A stretch of 64,000 nucleotides of DNA, from contig LNAC01001241.1 of the NCBI GenBank assembly GCA_002007465.1, positions 3,119-67,118 of the forward strand, in the 5' to 3' direction. The DNA is from Ailurus styani (Eukaryota; Chordata; Mammalia; Carnivora; Ailuridae). Each line of letters begins with the position of its first letter. Within the stretch, counting starts at the first letter, position 1. This document shows positions 12,820 to 24,769 of this stretch, piece by piece. The position numbers and the translations under genes are program-made. A model generated the notes under the pieces. That model was given only the letters and a program-made list of their open reading frames with translations, had not been told where the DNA came from and ran no database searches.

Positions 12820-13020
12820 ACACCATATCTTTTTCCATTCATCTGTTGATGGACATCTGGGCTCTTTCCATAGTTTGACTATTGTGAACATTGCTGCTAT
12901 AAACATTAGGGTGCAAGCGCCCTTTGGATCACTGGGTTTGTATCTTTGGAGTAAATGTTCAGTAGGCAATTGCTAGGTCATAGGGTAGCTCTATTTTCAG
13001 ATTTTTAAGGAACCCCCATA
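12335..13020 (-). mobile_element. L1 3' end, antisense, with ORF2 C-terminus
   Basis: On the minus strand this is the last part of L1 ORF2 plus 3' UTR. Minus-strand peptides at 12742-12969 and 12639-12842 show PSTDEW and MEYYTAIKNEI, the expected ORF2 C-terminal segments, in two frames either side of a dinucleotide repeat. The 3' UTR lies at about 12335-12480. It is a separate copy from the one at 10140. Confidence 0.85.
12771..12817. repeat. (TG)n microsatellite inside L1
   Basis: Pure TG dinucleotides, about 23 units. It sits inside the L1 ORF2 C-terminal coding region. On the minus strand it reads CA repeats, giving the His-Thr runs of two short ORFs. Confidence 0.97.
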
Positions 13021-13059
13021 TTACCTAAAATAAGTAAGTAAATCTTTTGTTTTAAAGTT

Positions 13060-14330
13060 CCTTCCTTAATCCCTATCATCAATTTAACCCAACCCACCTC
13101 CCCTCTGATAACCATCAGTTTATTCTCTGTTGTTGTCTGTTTCTTGTTTTGTCTCTGTCTCTCTTTATCTCTCTCTCTTTTTATTTTTTTACCACTACAT
13201 TTCCTTAAAATAATTTAGCTTCTAAGTACTGCTTTAAACATTTCACAAATGTTGATAGGTTTTATTGTCAATATTATTCATCTCAAATATAACCTGATAT
13301 CTATTATGACTTCCTAACTAACTCAAGAATTATTGAAAAGTGCATAGATTATTTTGCATGCATTTAGAAAATTTTAGTTCTGTTTTTGGTAGTGATTTCT
13401 ATTTTCATTCCACAGAGGTCAAATATATTCAGGTTGACTTTAAAGCTTTTAAATTATCTGAGGCTTTGCTTTCTTGCCCAGAATATGATATATATTGTCA
13501 AAGGTCCAATATGCACTCACTAAAAATGTATATTCTACTTTTTGAGATGTACAATTTTATTTTTATCAGTTAAATAAAGTTGTTAAATTCCTTTCAAATC
13601 CTCTATTTCCTCACTAAATTTTTCTGCTAATCTAATCAATTTTCAAGGTTGTGAATGTGCCTATTTCTCCTTCAGTTCTATAATCTTTAGATTATGGAAC
13701 TTTTGATTTTGTTATGTTAATTATTTTGTTATTTTATTTTATTTTTAATTTAAAGTTCTATTATTTTTTAGTTATAATACTGGGGACATCTAGGTGGCTC
13801 AGTCAGTGAAGAGTCTGCCTTCAGCTTTGCAGATTGAGCCCCACATCAGGCTCCCTGCTCAGCGGGGTGTCTGCTTTTCCCTCTGCCTCTCCCCTGTCCC
13901 GGACATGCTATCTCCCCCTCTCTCTCTCTCAAATAAATAAAATCTTTTAAAAAATAAAGTTATTATTGTATAACACATTTAGAATTGTCATACACATATT
14001 TGTCAAATGTTTCTAAGCTGATAATTTAATCATTATAAAATGTTTCTCTTCTAATCCAAAACTGTTTTTTCTTTCTTTAAAAGTCTATTTTTGATGGTGT
14101 TCACAGTATATGTCCCCCACCCTTATATTTTCAACACATCTAACTCCATATATTTTGAGTGGCACTGGTATAAATGGTATATTCAATTTTTTAAAATTCG
14201 ATTTGACAATCTTTGCCTTTGAGTCTTAATTTTATTTACATTTAATTCAAATACTAATGTAGTTGTCAGTAAATCTACCATCTTACTTTTTTAACATTGT
14301 AATATTATTCTTACTTACATCATTACTTAA
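13060..14330 (-). mobile_element. Old L1M, antisense
   Basis: About 13060-13130 resembles an L1 3' UTR segment (antisense of the 'ggttgccag...' block). About 13200-13780 and 13960-14300 resemble the ORF2 interior: 'ccagaatatgatatat', 'aatgtatattctac', 'agtctatttttgatgg' and 'tttgacaatctttgcctttg' in the expected order. Heavily diverged and interrupted by a SINE. All frames are closed. Confidence 0.65.
13782..13955 (+). mobile_element. Older Can-SINE inside L1M
   Basis: Head GGGGACATCTAGGTGGCTCAG, slightly shortened between the promoter boxes, then a CT-rich middle and AAATAAATAAAATCTTTT tail. The target-site duplication is unclear. Confidence 0.85.
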
Positions 14331-15285
14331 AAGTTTATAAATATTTATTGACCTAAAATAAAATATTCTTATATCTATCAAAATATTTGTATTTTAAATC
14401 TTTCTACAATTTTGTAATGGTTTTGCATGCAAAATAAAGAGCTGAGAATGTCATTAATTATTGCAGCAACTTTGAAGCATATGTACTTCAACTGATTGAT
14501 AGCATTGCAATAAGATACAGAAAGCATTTCCACTCCAATCTCCATCTAGAATGATCTGCTGTATTTGACAGTGAAAAGTACATTTGGACTCCATTTCTTC
14601 CAAACAACACATTTCATTAGTCCTAGTGGTTTGGCTGGCCTGGAAATACATTCAGGCCCTTCACGTACTTCTAATCACATTTGGCAGAACACAGGAAGTA
14701 GAGACAGAAAGCCTGTGCATATGGAGAGCTTCAAGAACTCTCAGGAACAAGTTAATGGAAAAAATTATGTGCTTGCTTTACAGACTTTTGAACTGTAAGG
14801 TATGTGCAATGGATGAATAGTTCTGAAATGTAACAAGGAACAATGAAATCCCAGACACATCTTTTATGAACTCCTAAAGGCTAACCCCAAAAATGATTTC
14901 TGTCCTGGAGGAAAATGCACTACTGGAATTTGAAGTATGGAAATTCAAAGAAGGTACAAAGTTCTATACAAGTACACCGATCTTTCTAACCAGACAGCAA
15001 AATAAGTGGACTTCCTAAGTAATTTAAAAGTAATTTTTAATGCCTTTCTTCCTAATCTTTACGGCTGCTCTGTAAGGAAAATAATTAGAAATAAAAAATA
15101 AATTTGTGGATTTAAAAAGTTTTCTCAGAATTTTCACCATTTTTTAAAAAGGAATACACAGAATGTCGAGATATTCAGATACACGTGGGAAATTAGGCAT
15201 TCAAGTATCAACGTCAAGAAGTAAATCCTGTTAAAGCTTGAGTATATTCTTGTTAAGCACACACACACGGATAAATAGTTGGGTA

Positions 15286-15288
<3 letters not shown>
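14331..15288. other. Unclassified DNA
   Basis: AT-rich, with no repeat family or gene recognised. Overlapping 65-78-codon ORFs on both strands at 14454-14820 have no domain. Confidence 0.35.

Positions 15289-15332
<44 letters not shown>
15289..15332. repeat. (GA)22 microsatellite
   Basis: Twenty-two uninterrupted GA units, placed just upstream of a MIR element. A short ACAC run lies at about 15260-15268. Confidence 0.97.
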
Positions 15333-15334
<2 letters not shown>

Positions 15335-15335
<1 letters not shown>

Positions 15336-15530
15336 TATTTATTAAGTGACGGATATGCACCAAGAATTGTGCTTTATTTGACTTCTCTCAATTATTCTTC
15401 AAATAATCATATAAAACAGAAACTATTTTCAATTCTATTTGACCAAAGAGAAAACAGACACAAAGATTTGAATCATTTCTCCAAGTTATGTGGTAATTAA
15501 ATGAAGAACTGGGATTCGAACAAAGCAAGA
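15335..15530 (+). mobile_element. MIR element, sense
   Basis: Begins 'atatttattaagtgacggatatgcacc' (the 'tttattgagcgcctactatgtgcc' block). It continues through the 'actattttcaattctatttgacca' core and ends in 'aactgggattcgaac', the usual MIR end. Diverged but ordered. Confidence 0.75.
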
Positions 15531-15897
15531 AACTTCAGGAAACAAAGTGCTATTTCTTCCACTAAATGTCTTGTCTGTCTGCCTCTTTCTCCGCATATGC
15601 TAAATTAGATCATTCTGTTCATATTTCTCCATCATCATTTGTTGCTTTATCTGATTAAAACACCTAAGCATTTATGTCTGAAATATGTTGATCTATGTTT
15701 TATTCTTCTTTGTACTTGTCAACTATATCTTCTGTCAGTATTTCCATTTTTTACCTTACTCTATTTTATTTTCACTGTGTGCATATTCCTGAAAAGTAAA
15801 TGGTTGACCTACTCTTAGATTGATCCACTAATACTTCTTGTCATAAGTAATATGGTTTGTATTAGTTCTCTAATCTCCTTTCATTGTTTTTTTAATT
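15531..15897. other. Unclassified AT-rich DNA
   Basis: Nothing recognised between the MIR and the next SINE. Confidence 0.4.
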
Positions 15898-15910
15898 ACC
15901 TCTTCTTTTC

Positions 15911-16118
15911 TTTTTTTTTTAAAGATTTTTTATTTATTTATTTGACACAGAGAGAGAGAGATTACAAATAGGCAGAGAGGCAGGCAGAGAGACAGGGAGA
16001 GAAGGAAGCAGGCTCCCTGCTGAGCAGAGATCCCGATGCGGGCCTCGAACCCAGGACCCTGAGATCATGACCTGAGCCGAAAGCAGAGGCTTTAACCCAC
16101 TGAGCCACCCAGGCGCCC
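15911..16118 (-). mobile_element. Can-SINE, full length, young
   Basis: Minus-strand copy: poly(T), antisense tail, antisense CT-rich middle, then the head ending in the antisense of GGGCGCCTGGGTGGCTCAG. Duplications ACCTCTTCTTTTC (15898-15910) and ACCTCTTATTTTC (16119-16131) differ at one base. The 81-codon ORF here is SINE-derived. Confidence 0.96.
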
Positions 16119-16131
16119 ACCTCTTATTTTC

Positions 16132-19100
16132 ATTTTTATATAGTGATATGGTAGTTGTAATTAACAGTGGTGGTAACAATTATCATTTTAAAACTTTTGA
16201 AAATATAATTGAATAATTTGGGGCTAAGACCTGTATTAAGAATTTTTTTTTTCATAGTATGTGTGGGCTGTGTTGTTTTCCATGATGTTGCTTTCATTAT
16301 CAGTTAACTTTGGGTCTCTTATCTGCCTATAATGTCTCTGTCGATCATCTGTCTGGCGATGTATCTGTCAATCTGTGTCTTGGTTCTCTAGTTATGATGC
16401 TCTACAAGGGCAGCAATTAAGTGTTTTGGGTTGATCTAGTAATCTGACTCATTTAGCTAGTCCCCACTGCTCCGTTCGGTTGAAATGTCACAGGGTCTGG
16501 GTGGGAGAGAATTTGTCCTCTTTCACAAATCATTTCAGTTCATTTGCTCTTTCATGTTATGAATGTAGGTAGAATAAGATCACCCTATTAGCTGGAGAAT
16601 ATGCAAAGTAGAAGAATTAAGCCGTATCACAGAGGTCATGGTTTAAACAAAGAAACCGAGAAACCTGTTTTTAAAACAGTCTGAGAAACAATTCGGATGA
16701 ATCAATGACATTGTATGACACATGGTTTTTAAAGTAGGAAAAAAGGAATTTACGATGATTAAATGAGAAGTATCATGCATTTAATTGACACAGTAGGACT
16801 GCCTAGAGTGTTTTCAGGTAAGGAGAGCTTCCCAGAGGGGCTGGCATTTGAAACAAAGTTTGAAAGATGAAAACTCTGTCTCCAGGGACCTGGGTCTGAC
16901 AGTTTAACCATTTTGAAGTATGCCAAGCGCTGTCTTAATTCAGATACATTTGTAACTAAGCCTAAATCAATTCAGCTATTTATTTAATTTTCATAAGCAC
17001 ATCATCAGAGTTTAAAACTAGTTGAGTGAATTGTTGTCCGAATGGATGCTTAAAATTCCAAAATACCAGGTCAGGGCTAGTGGCTTCCATAGGACAGTCT
17101 GCATGAAGGTCAAAGAAGTTCACGCTTTGCAAGGCGAGCATTGCAGCAGTTTGACATTCTTCTGTCTTTTGCCTTTTACTGGGAGGAGGTTTAAGTCTCT
17201 TTAAAAGGTTGTTTGAGTTTTAGGAAACCCGGCCCACAGTGCCGTTTCCTTCCCGTTCATTTCCCGGGAGGAGCTTCAGCCATCTGGTTCTGAGAGAAAG
17301 TACACTGTGTTACCTTCCCCGTAAGTGCTTCTTGCTAATAAACAGTAATCGGTACGACATTTTAAAAGCTTGTGTTCGGTACCACGGATAGGCATATAAG
17401 TGAATTTCTGTTCTTTACACTAACATTTTGCAAGTACCTTCCTTGTTGAAACACACCATTGGGAAAAACAATGCGTTTTGCTAATGCTTTAAGCTCTTTG
17501 GAGGGTAACTTCTGTGCTTTATATGCATGGTTTAGCTTGTACCTTATCATAAGGGAAGCAAACAGAAAATCTGTTCCTGTGTGTTGTTACAAACGCAGTC
17601 GTAGAGAAACTGACAGCTCACCTATTTTTCCACCATCTTAGAGCAAATTAAGATGGATGCTTTCTTACCTGTTGGTGCATAATATGGTTAAAATTGGAAT
17701 AACATTACTTTAAATAAGTGAGTTATCTTTTCCTTTGATTTTTTGTTCCTCCTATTACTGTGTGATTTAAGTTATCACAATGTTACTTTTCTTTCTAATT
17801 TCATACCTCTTTTCTGAATGAAAACATGAGACAGCCACGTTTGGAATGGACAGTTGACGCTGATTGCCCAGGAAAGGGCACCATTAATTGCTCCTCTGTG
17901 TTGGAAAGCATCGCAGCAGTGTTTTTGAAGGTGCCCGTACTCATTAACTGAGAGACTGTCCTGGTTGGTAAAGGAGAAAGTTGTTTTCACTGTACGATCT
18001 TCATTAACTATACTAATAAAAACAAAACAAAATAGATAATCTTGAGTTTTTCATTTCTCCTTTATTCCAGAAGTTCCGAGGGCAGAATCAAAGCCATGTA
18101 CCCACAATGAGATGCAGGCTCAGAGGCCTTCAGAACGAGAAGGGGTAAAATACCTCCCATGTCCGAATACACAGCACTGATAGCTAACTCTGTGTGTCTG
18201 GTGAGAACACCGCACGGCTTTATGGAGGTTTAGGAGCCCAGGTGAACCTTCCAGATAGGGTGGCCGTGTTGTGATTTCTGTTGATTTCTGTCCCATCTGG
18301 TTCTTATAACAGTCTGGGAGTTAGAATCAGCTCCCTTTGCCGGCGGTGAAATGAAGACCTCAGTTAAGTGTAGCTCTTGTTCTCCGCGCCCCCCCCCAGG
18401 TCATACTGTTAACACGAAGTAAAACACAAAGTTGTATCTTCGCCCAGCGTTCTTTTGCTCCTCTCAACCATAATAACAAATATAAATACATGTTTCAAGT
18501 ACTATTATGCTGTTACTAATTATACAAAACAGCCTTAAAATAACCCTTTTACTTTGTTCATAATTTTGCCAGGGACGAATTTGAAAAGGGCTCAGCTGGG
18601 AAGTCCTTGCCTGGGACTCAGGAAATTTCAGTCGGATGTAGGCTGGGACCACAGTCATCTGAGACCTCAATTGTCAACTGGGCGGGGCCAAGATGCTCCT
18701 TCCTCTGGCAGTGAAGTGATGCTGCCTGTCAGCTCAGAGGTCAGCGAGAAGTCAAAGTGGATGAAGTGGCCACTCACAGACTCGACACAACTGGGTCACA
18801 GTCGCTGGGCTTCTTCATGCTAGCTGCATCCTTCCAGAGCAAGCATCCACAGAGATGTAGGAGGAAAACGTATGGGGTTTTATGAGCTATCTTCCAAATT
18901 GTATGCGTCATTTCTGTTTGTCTCAACTAATCAAAGGAGTCACGAGCTCATCCCGTGTCAAAGGGTTGAGCTATAAATTCCACATCTTAACGGGAAGAAT
19001 GTTAAAGCACATTCACATTGCCACAATGGAGAATAGTGTGTGTTGAATTTGTTACCATCAGTAATTTGTCCGGTTGCCAATCATTTACTGAGGGGCTATT

Positions 19101-19767
19101 ACACTCAAAGGGAAGTTGAAGTTACATCATTTTTTTCCTTAGTTCTCTGGTCTATGTGCAAATTTAGCCTAATCTACAATTCACAAGGTAAATTAGAGTT
19201 TATTTATCTACATGTTATATGTATATTATATATTAATATGCATATTATATATTAAATGTATCTTTATATGCATATATATTTGATGTATATTTATATACAA
19301 ATGTATAGTAAATGTATACATATTCAACTAATGACAAACCACTCTGGAGCAGGCTCCTTGCTAACAGTCTTGACCATATGCCAAAGCGCTTGTCACTGGG
19401 CACAGCCAGCAGTAACTTGTCGTGAACGTATGCAGTCATCACATGACATTCACGTGATCTCTCCTTTCGAGCATGCATACCCTGTGTCACATCCACGGTC
19501 ATGTCTTTGTTTCTGCTTGATCACATGGAAGATCAACACATTTCAAAATCTGCTTTCTTTTGATGTACTTTAGTAAGTTTTCACGATTTGACTTTAACTT
19601 TCACTCGTTGTTTGGCCACAATGTGGAAACAATCATTTGGCATATCCAGATATTGGATTGGACAAAATCAGATTGACATACAACCATGATTTAGTCAATC
19701 CTATTTTGCCCCCATTTTTGGGAAATAAATAATACTGTGTGTAAGCTAAAACTGAGAGTTTTATCAG
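16132..19767. other. Unclassified, longest repeat-poor stretch
   Basis: About 3.6 kb with no mobile element recognised, slightly GC-richer at 17000-17330 and 18060-18830. A C9 run lies near 18391-18399. A polypyrimidine tract with a CAG at 18060-18071 precedes a short open stretch, noted as a weak exon candidate in the findings. No promoter or ORF over 90 codons is present. Confidence 0.4.
19196..19320. repeat. AT-rich TA/TATA low-complexity tract
   Basis: Dense runs of TATAT, ATATTA and TACATA, many self-complementary. The overlapping 71-105-codon ORFs are rich in Ile, Tyr and Met for this reason and are not genes. Confidence 0.8.
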
Positions 19768-19787
19768 AGATTCAGATTTCTCCTCCT

Positions 19788-19820
19788 TGACTTTCAGGTT
19801 CAAAATAAAACTGGGGAGAT
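19788..19820. repeat. Direct repeat, copy 1 (33 bp exact)
   Basis: This 33-bp block, starting TGACTTTCAGGTTCAAAA, is identical to 21011-21043. Weaker similarity extends to roughly 19768-19905 against 20990-21115, including T-rich and 'ttct(a/g)tctcaa' blocks. The two copies bracket about 1.2 kb that includes a MaLR-like LTR. Confidence 0.9.
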
Positions 19821-19905
19821 GAAAAATTTCAAAAAATTATTACTTTATTTATAAATATTTATATTTAACCAAATTAATAGGCAAACATTTGTTCTATCTC
19901 AAGTG

Positions 19906-20494
19906 TGGGAAAACTTAGGTAGGAAAACAGTACAAGTCCACCCCTCTCACCCCCGTCCACCAAGTGGAAGGAGCTCCACTCACTCACGGCTGTATTCACT
20001 CAGCTGTATTGTTAACAGCTGCTTCCACAGCTGTGGTTGGTTCATTCCCGCAGTTGCCACCAGCTGTAATATTTCTATTTGCTAGTTGAGGGCTTCCTTT
20101 AACAATGCACATAATCCCCTGCTTCCAGGCCATCGTTTGCCTATAATGCACATTTGAATCCCCGTTTCCAAGAAGGTTATCAGTGTCCCTACCTGGTTTT
20201 CCATCTCCCACCTTAACTTCATGGTCAGGTTGCTAACTTTTCATTTTTCCCCCAAACCATACTAAACCTTTGGTGCATTAACTTTTTAGTGACCATGTTG
20301 ATACTACTCAACTCCAGACCAAATGGAGTGCTGGGATTATTTTTATCTCTTCGTCTCATTCACAGATTCAGGCTACCTGAAAGGGTATGACTGAGTAGAA
20401 ATAAGTAATTTTCTTTATTTCTATTAATCAAAAATCATTAATAATATCTTTTGTACATATCACATTATACGATGGTTTATTTTATAATTATTTT
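19906..20494. other. Unclassified DNA between direct repeats
   Basis: No family recognised. The CAGCTGTGG/CAGCTGTAAT cluster at about 20000-20070 contains several CAGCTG E-box-like hexamers but no other regulatory context. Confidence 0.35.
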
Positions 20495-20975
20495 GTAGTA
20501 GGTTTCTCCTGCTGCTGTAACAAGTCACCAAAACCCTAGTGGCTTAAAGCAACACAAACTTATTACCCGACAGTTCTAGAGTCTGAAGTCTGTCTTGGAT
20601 TTCACTGGGCTAAAATCGAGGTGTCCACAGGGCAGCATTTCTATCTAGAGTTTGTCAGGGGCAGGCTGATCCCTGGATTTTACCAGCTTCCACAGGCTGT
20701 CTGCATTCTTTGACTGGTGTCCTTCCCCCATCTTCAGAGCCAGCAATGGCCGTTCAACGGTGTCCCATCCTGACGCCGCTTCCAGTGCCCGTCTTCTGTT
20801 CTGTCCTCTCCTGCACATGGCTTCCAGTTTTATAGACCCTTGTTTATGTTGGACCCATGCAGATTATCTAATCTAGGATGATCTCCATTTAAGGTCAGCT
20901 GATTCTCAGCCTGAATTCCCCATACCATGTAACATAAAATATTCACAAGTTAGGAGAATTTGCACAGGAAACAGA
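20495..20975 (-). mobile_element. MaLR-like (MLT1-type) LTR, antisense
   Basis: The plus strand reads 'ctgctgtaacaagtcacc', 'agtggcttaaagcaacac', 'cagttctagagtctgaagt', 'catcttcagagccagcaatgg' and 'aaggtcagctgattctcagc', in an order I associate with antisense ERVL-MaLR LTRs. It is non-coding and diverged. The exact subfamily is uncertain. Confidence 0.6.
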
Positions 20976-21010
20976 AGGGTAGGGGAAGAGAGACTCAAAT
21001 TCTTCCTCAC

Positions 21011-21043
21011 TGACTTTCAGGTTCAAAATAAAACTGGGGAGAT
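21011..21043. repeat. Direct repeat, copy 2 (33 bp exact)
   Basis: Identical to 19788-19820, at a spacing of 1223 bp, same orientation. It lies just past the end of the MaLR-like LTR. The weaker flanking similarity diverges by small gaps in A and T runs. Confidence 0.9.
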
Positions 21044-21115
21044 AAAAAAAAAAATTAGTACCTTATTTATAATAAAAGTAATACATGAATTTTTTTTTCT
21101 GTCTCAAATACTATG

Positions 21116-23676
21116 AACCTTATTTGGTCTACCACATCTTTGTTTTTGCTTGAATTTCTCCTTTTTCCTTCTTTATTGTTCGAATGACAATAGGCTCAAG
21201 ACTTCCAGACTCTATTGGCCTACTCTATCAAATCCATTTTTTTCCAGAACCTTCCCTCCCGTGGATCTCACACTATAGTCAATGATTAGAAATACCCTGC
21301 ATTTGAGTGAGAAGTACTGCCGCAGAAAGCAGAGATACTAAACTGATTCAAAGTTTGATTCCATTGCATGAGATAATTAACAAAAATCTGATCACAGTTG
21401 GTAATGCTGCAATTTAGGAAGAGCTACATACTGAAATAGATATCGATAAAATGAAGTGTCCATTTCTGAGCACATGGTCTGCCCTTGGGAGGGTGAGAAG
21501 TGAGTCATAATTCTGGGTTGTGGAGAGACCAAAATGTGTTCAGGTTTAGTCTTGGACAGTGCTCCCGTGCTAGGGTTGACCTAGAGATTTTTAAACTGGT
21601 TTCCAATGGGTAGACTCAAGTCTTTAAACAAAACTGAATGTGACCCAACTTATCATAGCTGAGTTGGCAAATTTTTGTGGAAAAAAAAAAACGAAAAAAC
21701 AAAACAAAAAACGGGGATAGGATGTTATTGGAGCCTTTGAGCACAGTATGTTCCTCAGCCCACTAGTATTTAGTCAACTTGCCACCTTTTCAGAACTGTG
21801 AGATCGAGTGTACTACAAAATAATTTAGGGCACTTAAAGCAATTTAAGAAATATTTACAAATTTCCTGCTGACATTATCATTGCCATGGAGATGGACACT
21901 TTAAGGCAAAGTCATAAAGAATAGGGAGATAGGACAAACCATACTTCACCTCTGAAAGTGGAAAATAAAAGTCATTCCACAGTCACAGAGATATCATTTA
22001 GCTGCTCATTTAGGTTACCTAAGTCCATCTCCTGTTGGGCAGTAACATGCTCGTTCAGTTTTGAGAAAGGTTTCTGACTGATCTCTCCTGGATGGACTAG
22101 GGACTCCATTGAAATTTATGTAAAATAAAAACATCAGAGAAAAATAAAGTGAAATTTTAAACGGTGAAAAAGAAGATGAACAGAAGTGAGAGTCAATGTG
22201 CCTGCCTATAAATTCTGCTTCCTGCTCTACAAAGGCTGAAGGTAACCTTTTATCTCTTGAGTTTGCTTGCAGCAAGAAGTGCTGTGTCTTAATCCACTAT
22301 TCCTAAATCCCTCAGAAGATACCGCAGCTTACTTTCGTGTGTGTTCAAAAATGCTGCTACAGAATATTCCTCCATGAGCAAAGTCACTTTCTTGCAAAGT
22401 GTGCAAAGCAATTCGTGCACACATACAAACTCTGTACACACACAGCACAGACCTTTACGAGTGCAGGAAAGACAAGATTGTGACTCGGATTTCACATTTT
22501 GTGTTGTCATTCTTTTCCAATTTGGAGTTTTGTGGCTGATGCGCTAAACTGATCTTGTATAAATGTATTTTTCTGACCCCACTGTAGGTTCACATTTATT
22601 TTCTCCCAGCAGCCTACCGCACAGTCAGCCACAGAAAAGTCGGAATTATCTTGTCAAAAATTATAACATTAAATTACTCTAGGGAAGCATGCAGGTGCAA
22701 AACATGTTGTTTTTTAATGCAAATTTGGGATTCTAATCCAAACACAACCTTGTTGCATATCTACCACAGACTAAAAATAAAACGGATGCATTCAAGATTG
22801 TATGTGTGTGTGTGTTTGAGTGTTTAAATTCAACTCAGTTAAAAGCATTCCTTCTAGATAAGAATAGAAATGTCTGCTTGTTTGTTTTTTCTCAAAGTCC
22901 TGGATCTTGGTGATTTACACACAAACCATTCTCAAGAGAATGTTTAGTATCAGCAAAATTGTGTTTTCTAAAATCGGGATATGAAATCCAACCAATGTCT
23001 TTAACAATAAAAATAATCTGGCAAATGTTGCGATAAGAAAAGTATTCAAAGGGCACTAGGTTATTTTCATTAAACGGCATTGATTTCTTTTACAGAGTTG
23101 TTTGTTTTTTGTTTTGTTTTCCAAAAGTGACTTAAAGTTTTTTAGTGCTTGTGAAATCATAAGAAAATAACCAAAAATATGTGTGTAATCACTGTCATGT
23201 TATAGATCTCATTTCATAAAAACTGTTAAGATATCTAAGTGAGGGCATCTCATAGTTTTCTTTCTCTATAAGAGCATTTAATATTAATTATATGAAGCTG
23301 GGATTTAGAAACTCAAGATGTAGAAAACAATTCTAGTACATGTCTGTCTAGGAGTCAATCCACATTTTAAAACCATGTAGAACTTGATGAAGGCTGCAAG
23401 ATATTTAATCCCAGTGCCAGTTGCAAAGTCACCTGGTATGGGCAGATCTTAGCTTAAATTTAAAGGAATAAACTTGAGATGTGGGTTTTTTTCCACCTCA
23501 AGGGATAGCTTCATCCTCTTCCTCAAGGCATCTGAAGGTAAAGTGAGAGAGAAAGGTAGTTGAGCCTTCACAACTCAAAATGGTGATTGGCACCAAGGAA
23601 GGATTTGGAAAAATGGTTGTCGCAAAAGTGAATGTTCAGATGAGGTATACACATACCTGGGTATGTCTATCTGATT
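21116..23676. other. Unclassified DNA
   Basis: About 2.5 kb without a recognised element. There is an A-rich stretch at 21680-21712 and a short (GT)n at about 22801-22815. ORFs of 62-86 codons lack domains. Confidence 0.4.
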
Positions 23677-23753
23677 TTGAAAAAAAAAAAAAAGAAAGAT
23701 AAAATGGTTGACTGTAAAAGAGAGGTAAAGAAATACGACATCAAAATACCTCG

Positions 23754-23940
23754 GAGCACCTGGGTGGCTCAGTTGGTTAAGCGTCTGCCTTCAGCTCAGG
23801 TCATGAACCCGGAATCCCAGGATCGATCAAGCCTCACATCAGGCTCCCTGCCAGGCTGGGAGTCTGCTTCTCCCTCTGCCCCTCAACTTGCTCTTGTGCA
23901 CTCTCTTACTCTCTCTGTCTCAAATAAATAAAATGTTAAA
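23754..23940 (+). mobile_element. Older Can-SINE
   Basis: Head GAGCACCTGGGTGGCTCAGTTGGTTAAGCGTCTGCC, the older canid-like form, with a small duplication near the B-box ('gaatcccaggatcgatcaag'). CT-rich middle and AAATAAATAAAATG tail follow. The flanks show only a weak match (AATACCTC and AATATCTC), consistent with age. The 84-codon ORF over it is SINE-derived. Confidence 0.9.
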
Positions 23941-24430
23941 AAAACAATATCTCCTAAACTCCCATGGCATGGTGATTTTTTATCACAAAAAACTAAAAGC
24001 AATTCATAAATATGATACAAAATCATGTGCAACAAAAATAGAGACTGGTATATATTACCATATAAATAAATAACATTTGCTCATTGGAAGAACCTTAAGG
24101 AAAGTGAGAACAAAGGAATTCACACCAATAAGGATGAGCGGATACGGGGAAGGATGACTTTGGAGGACTCCAGAGAAAGCATTGCGTTGTTGCTTTGCAT
24201 GATACAATTAGGACAATGTCTTCATGGGTGTAGTTTTTTTTTTTTTTTAAAGATTATTTTATTTATTTGAGGGTGAGAGAGAGTGTTTAAGTGGGAGAGG
24301 GGGGCAGAGGGAGAGGACAAAGGAGAGAAAGAATCCTCAAACAGACTCCCTGCTGAGTGCAGAGCCCTACATGAGGCTTGATCCTACTACACTGAGATCA
24401 TGACCAAACCCAAATCAAAAGTGAGATCCT

Positions 24431-24769
24431 AATAATAATAATAAAAATAAATTTTTTATTTTTTTTGTTTTTATTTTTTTAAAGATTTTATTTATTTATT
24501 TGACACAGAGATAGAGATTACAAGTAGGCAGAGAGGCAGGCAGAGAGACAGGGAGAGGAGGAACCAGGCTCCCTTCTGAGCAGGGAGCCCGATGTGGGGC
24601 TTGATCCCAGGACGCTGAGATCATGACGTGAGCCGAAGGCAGAGGCTTTAACCCACTGAGCCACCCAGGCGCCCAAAAATAAATTATTTTTTAAAAAAGG
24701 TGTAAGCCTGATGATTCACGGACCTGTAGCCCTGGGGCAAATAATAATAATAAAAATAAATTTAAAAAA
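24431..24769 (+). mobile_element. L1 3'-end insertion within a SINE
   Basis: This insertion into the outer SINE is flanked by the perfect 14-bp duplication AAAAGTGAGATCCT (24417-24430 and 24770-24783). Its recognisable part, 24700-24738, resembles the very end of a carnivore L1 3' UTR ('cctgatgattcacggacctg'), followed by an (AAT)n-rich tail. Oddly, a near-identical AATAATAATAATAAAAATAAATT block also lies at its 5' end. A younger SINE sits inside it. Confidence 0.75.
24454..24674 (-). mobile_element. Innermost young Can-SINE of the nest
   Basis: Complete minus-strand young SINE with the GTGGGTTAAAGCCTCTGCC head. Its own duplication is AAAAATAAATT at 24443-24453 and 24675-24685. It inserted into the 5' A/T-rich part of the L1 fragment and is the last of three successive events. 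Confidence 0.93.

Noticed and set aside
12639..12976. ORFs with long His-Thr or Cys-Val runs
   Set aside because: They come from the TG/CA microsatellite within L1 ORF2, not from a repeat protein.
17215..17340. Possible promoter/exon with TTTAAAAGG and CCCCGTAAGTG
   Set aside because: The signals are weak and isolated, with no GC-rich promoter and no open frame linked to them.
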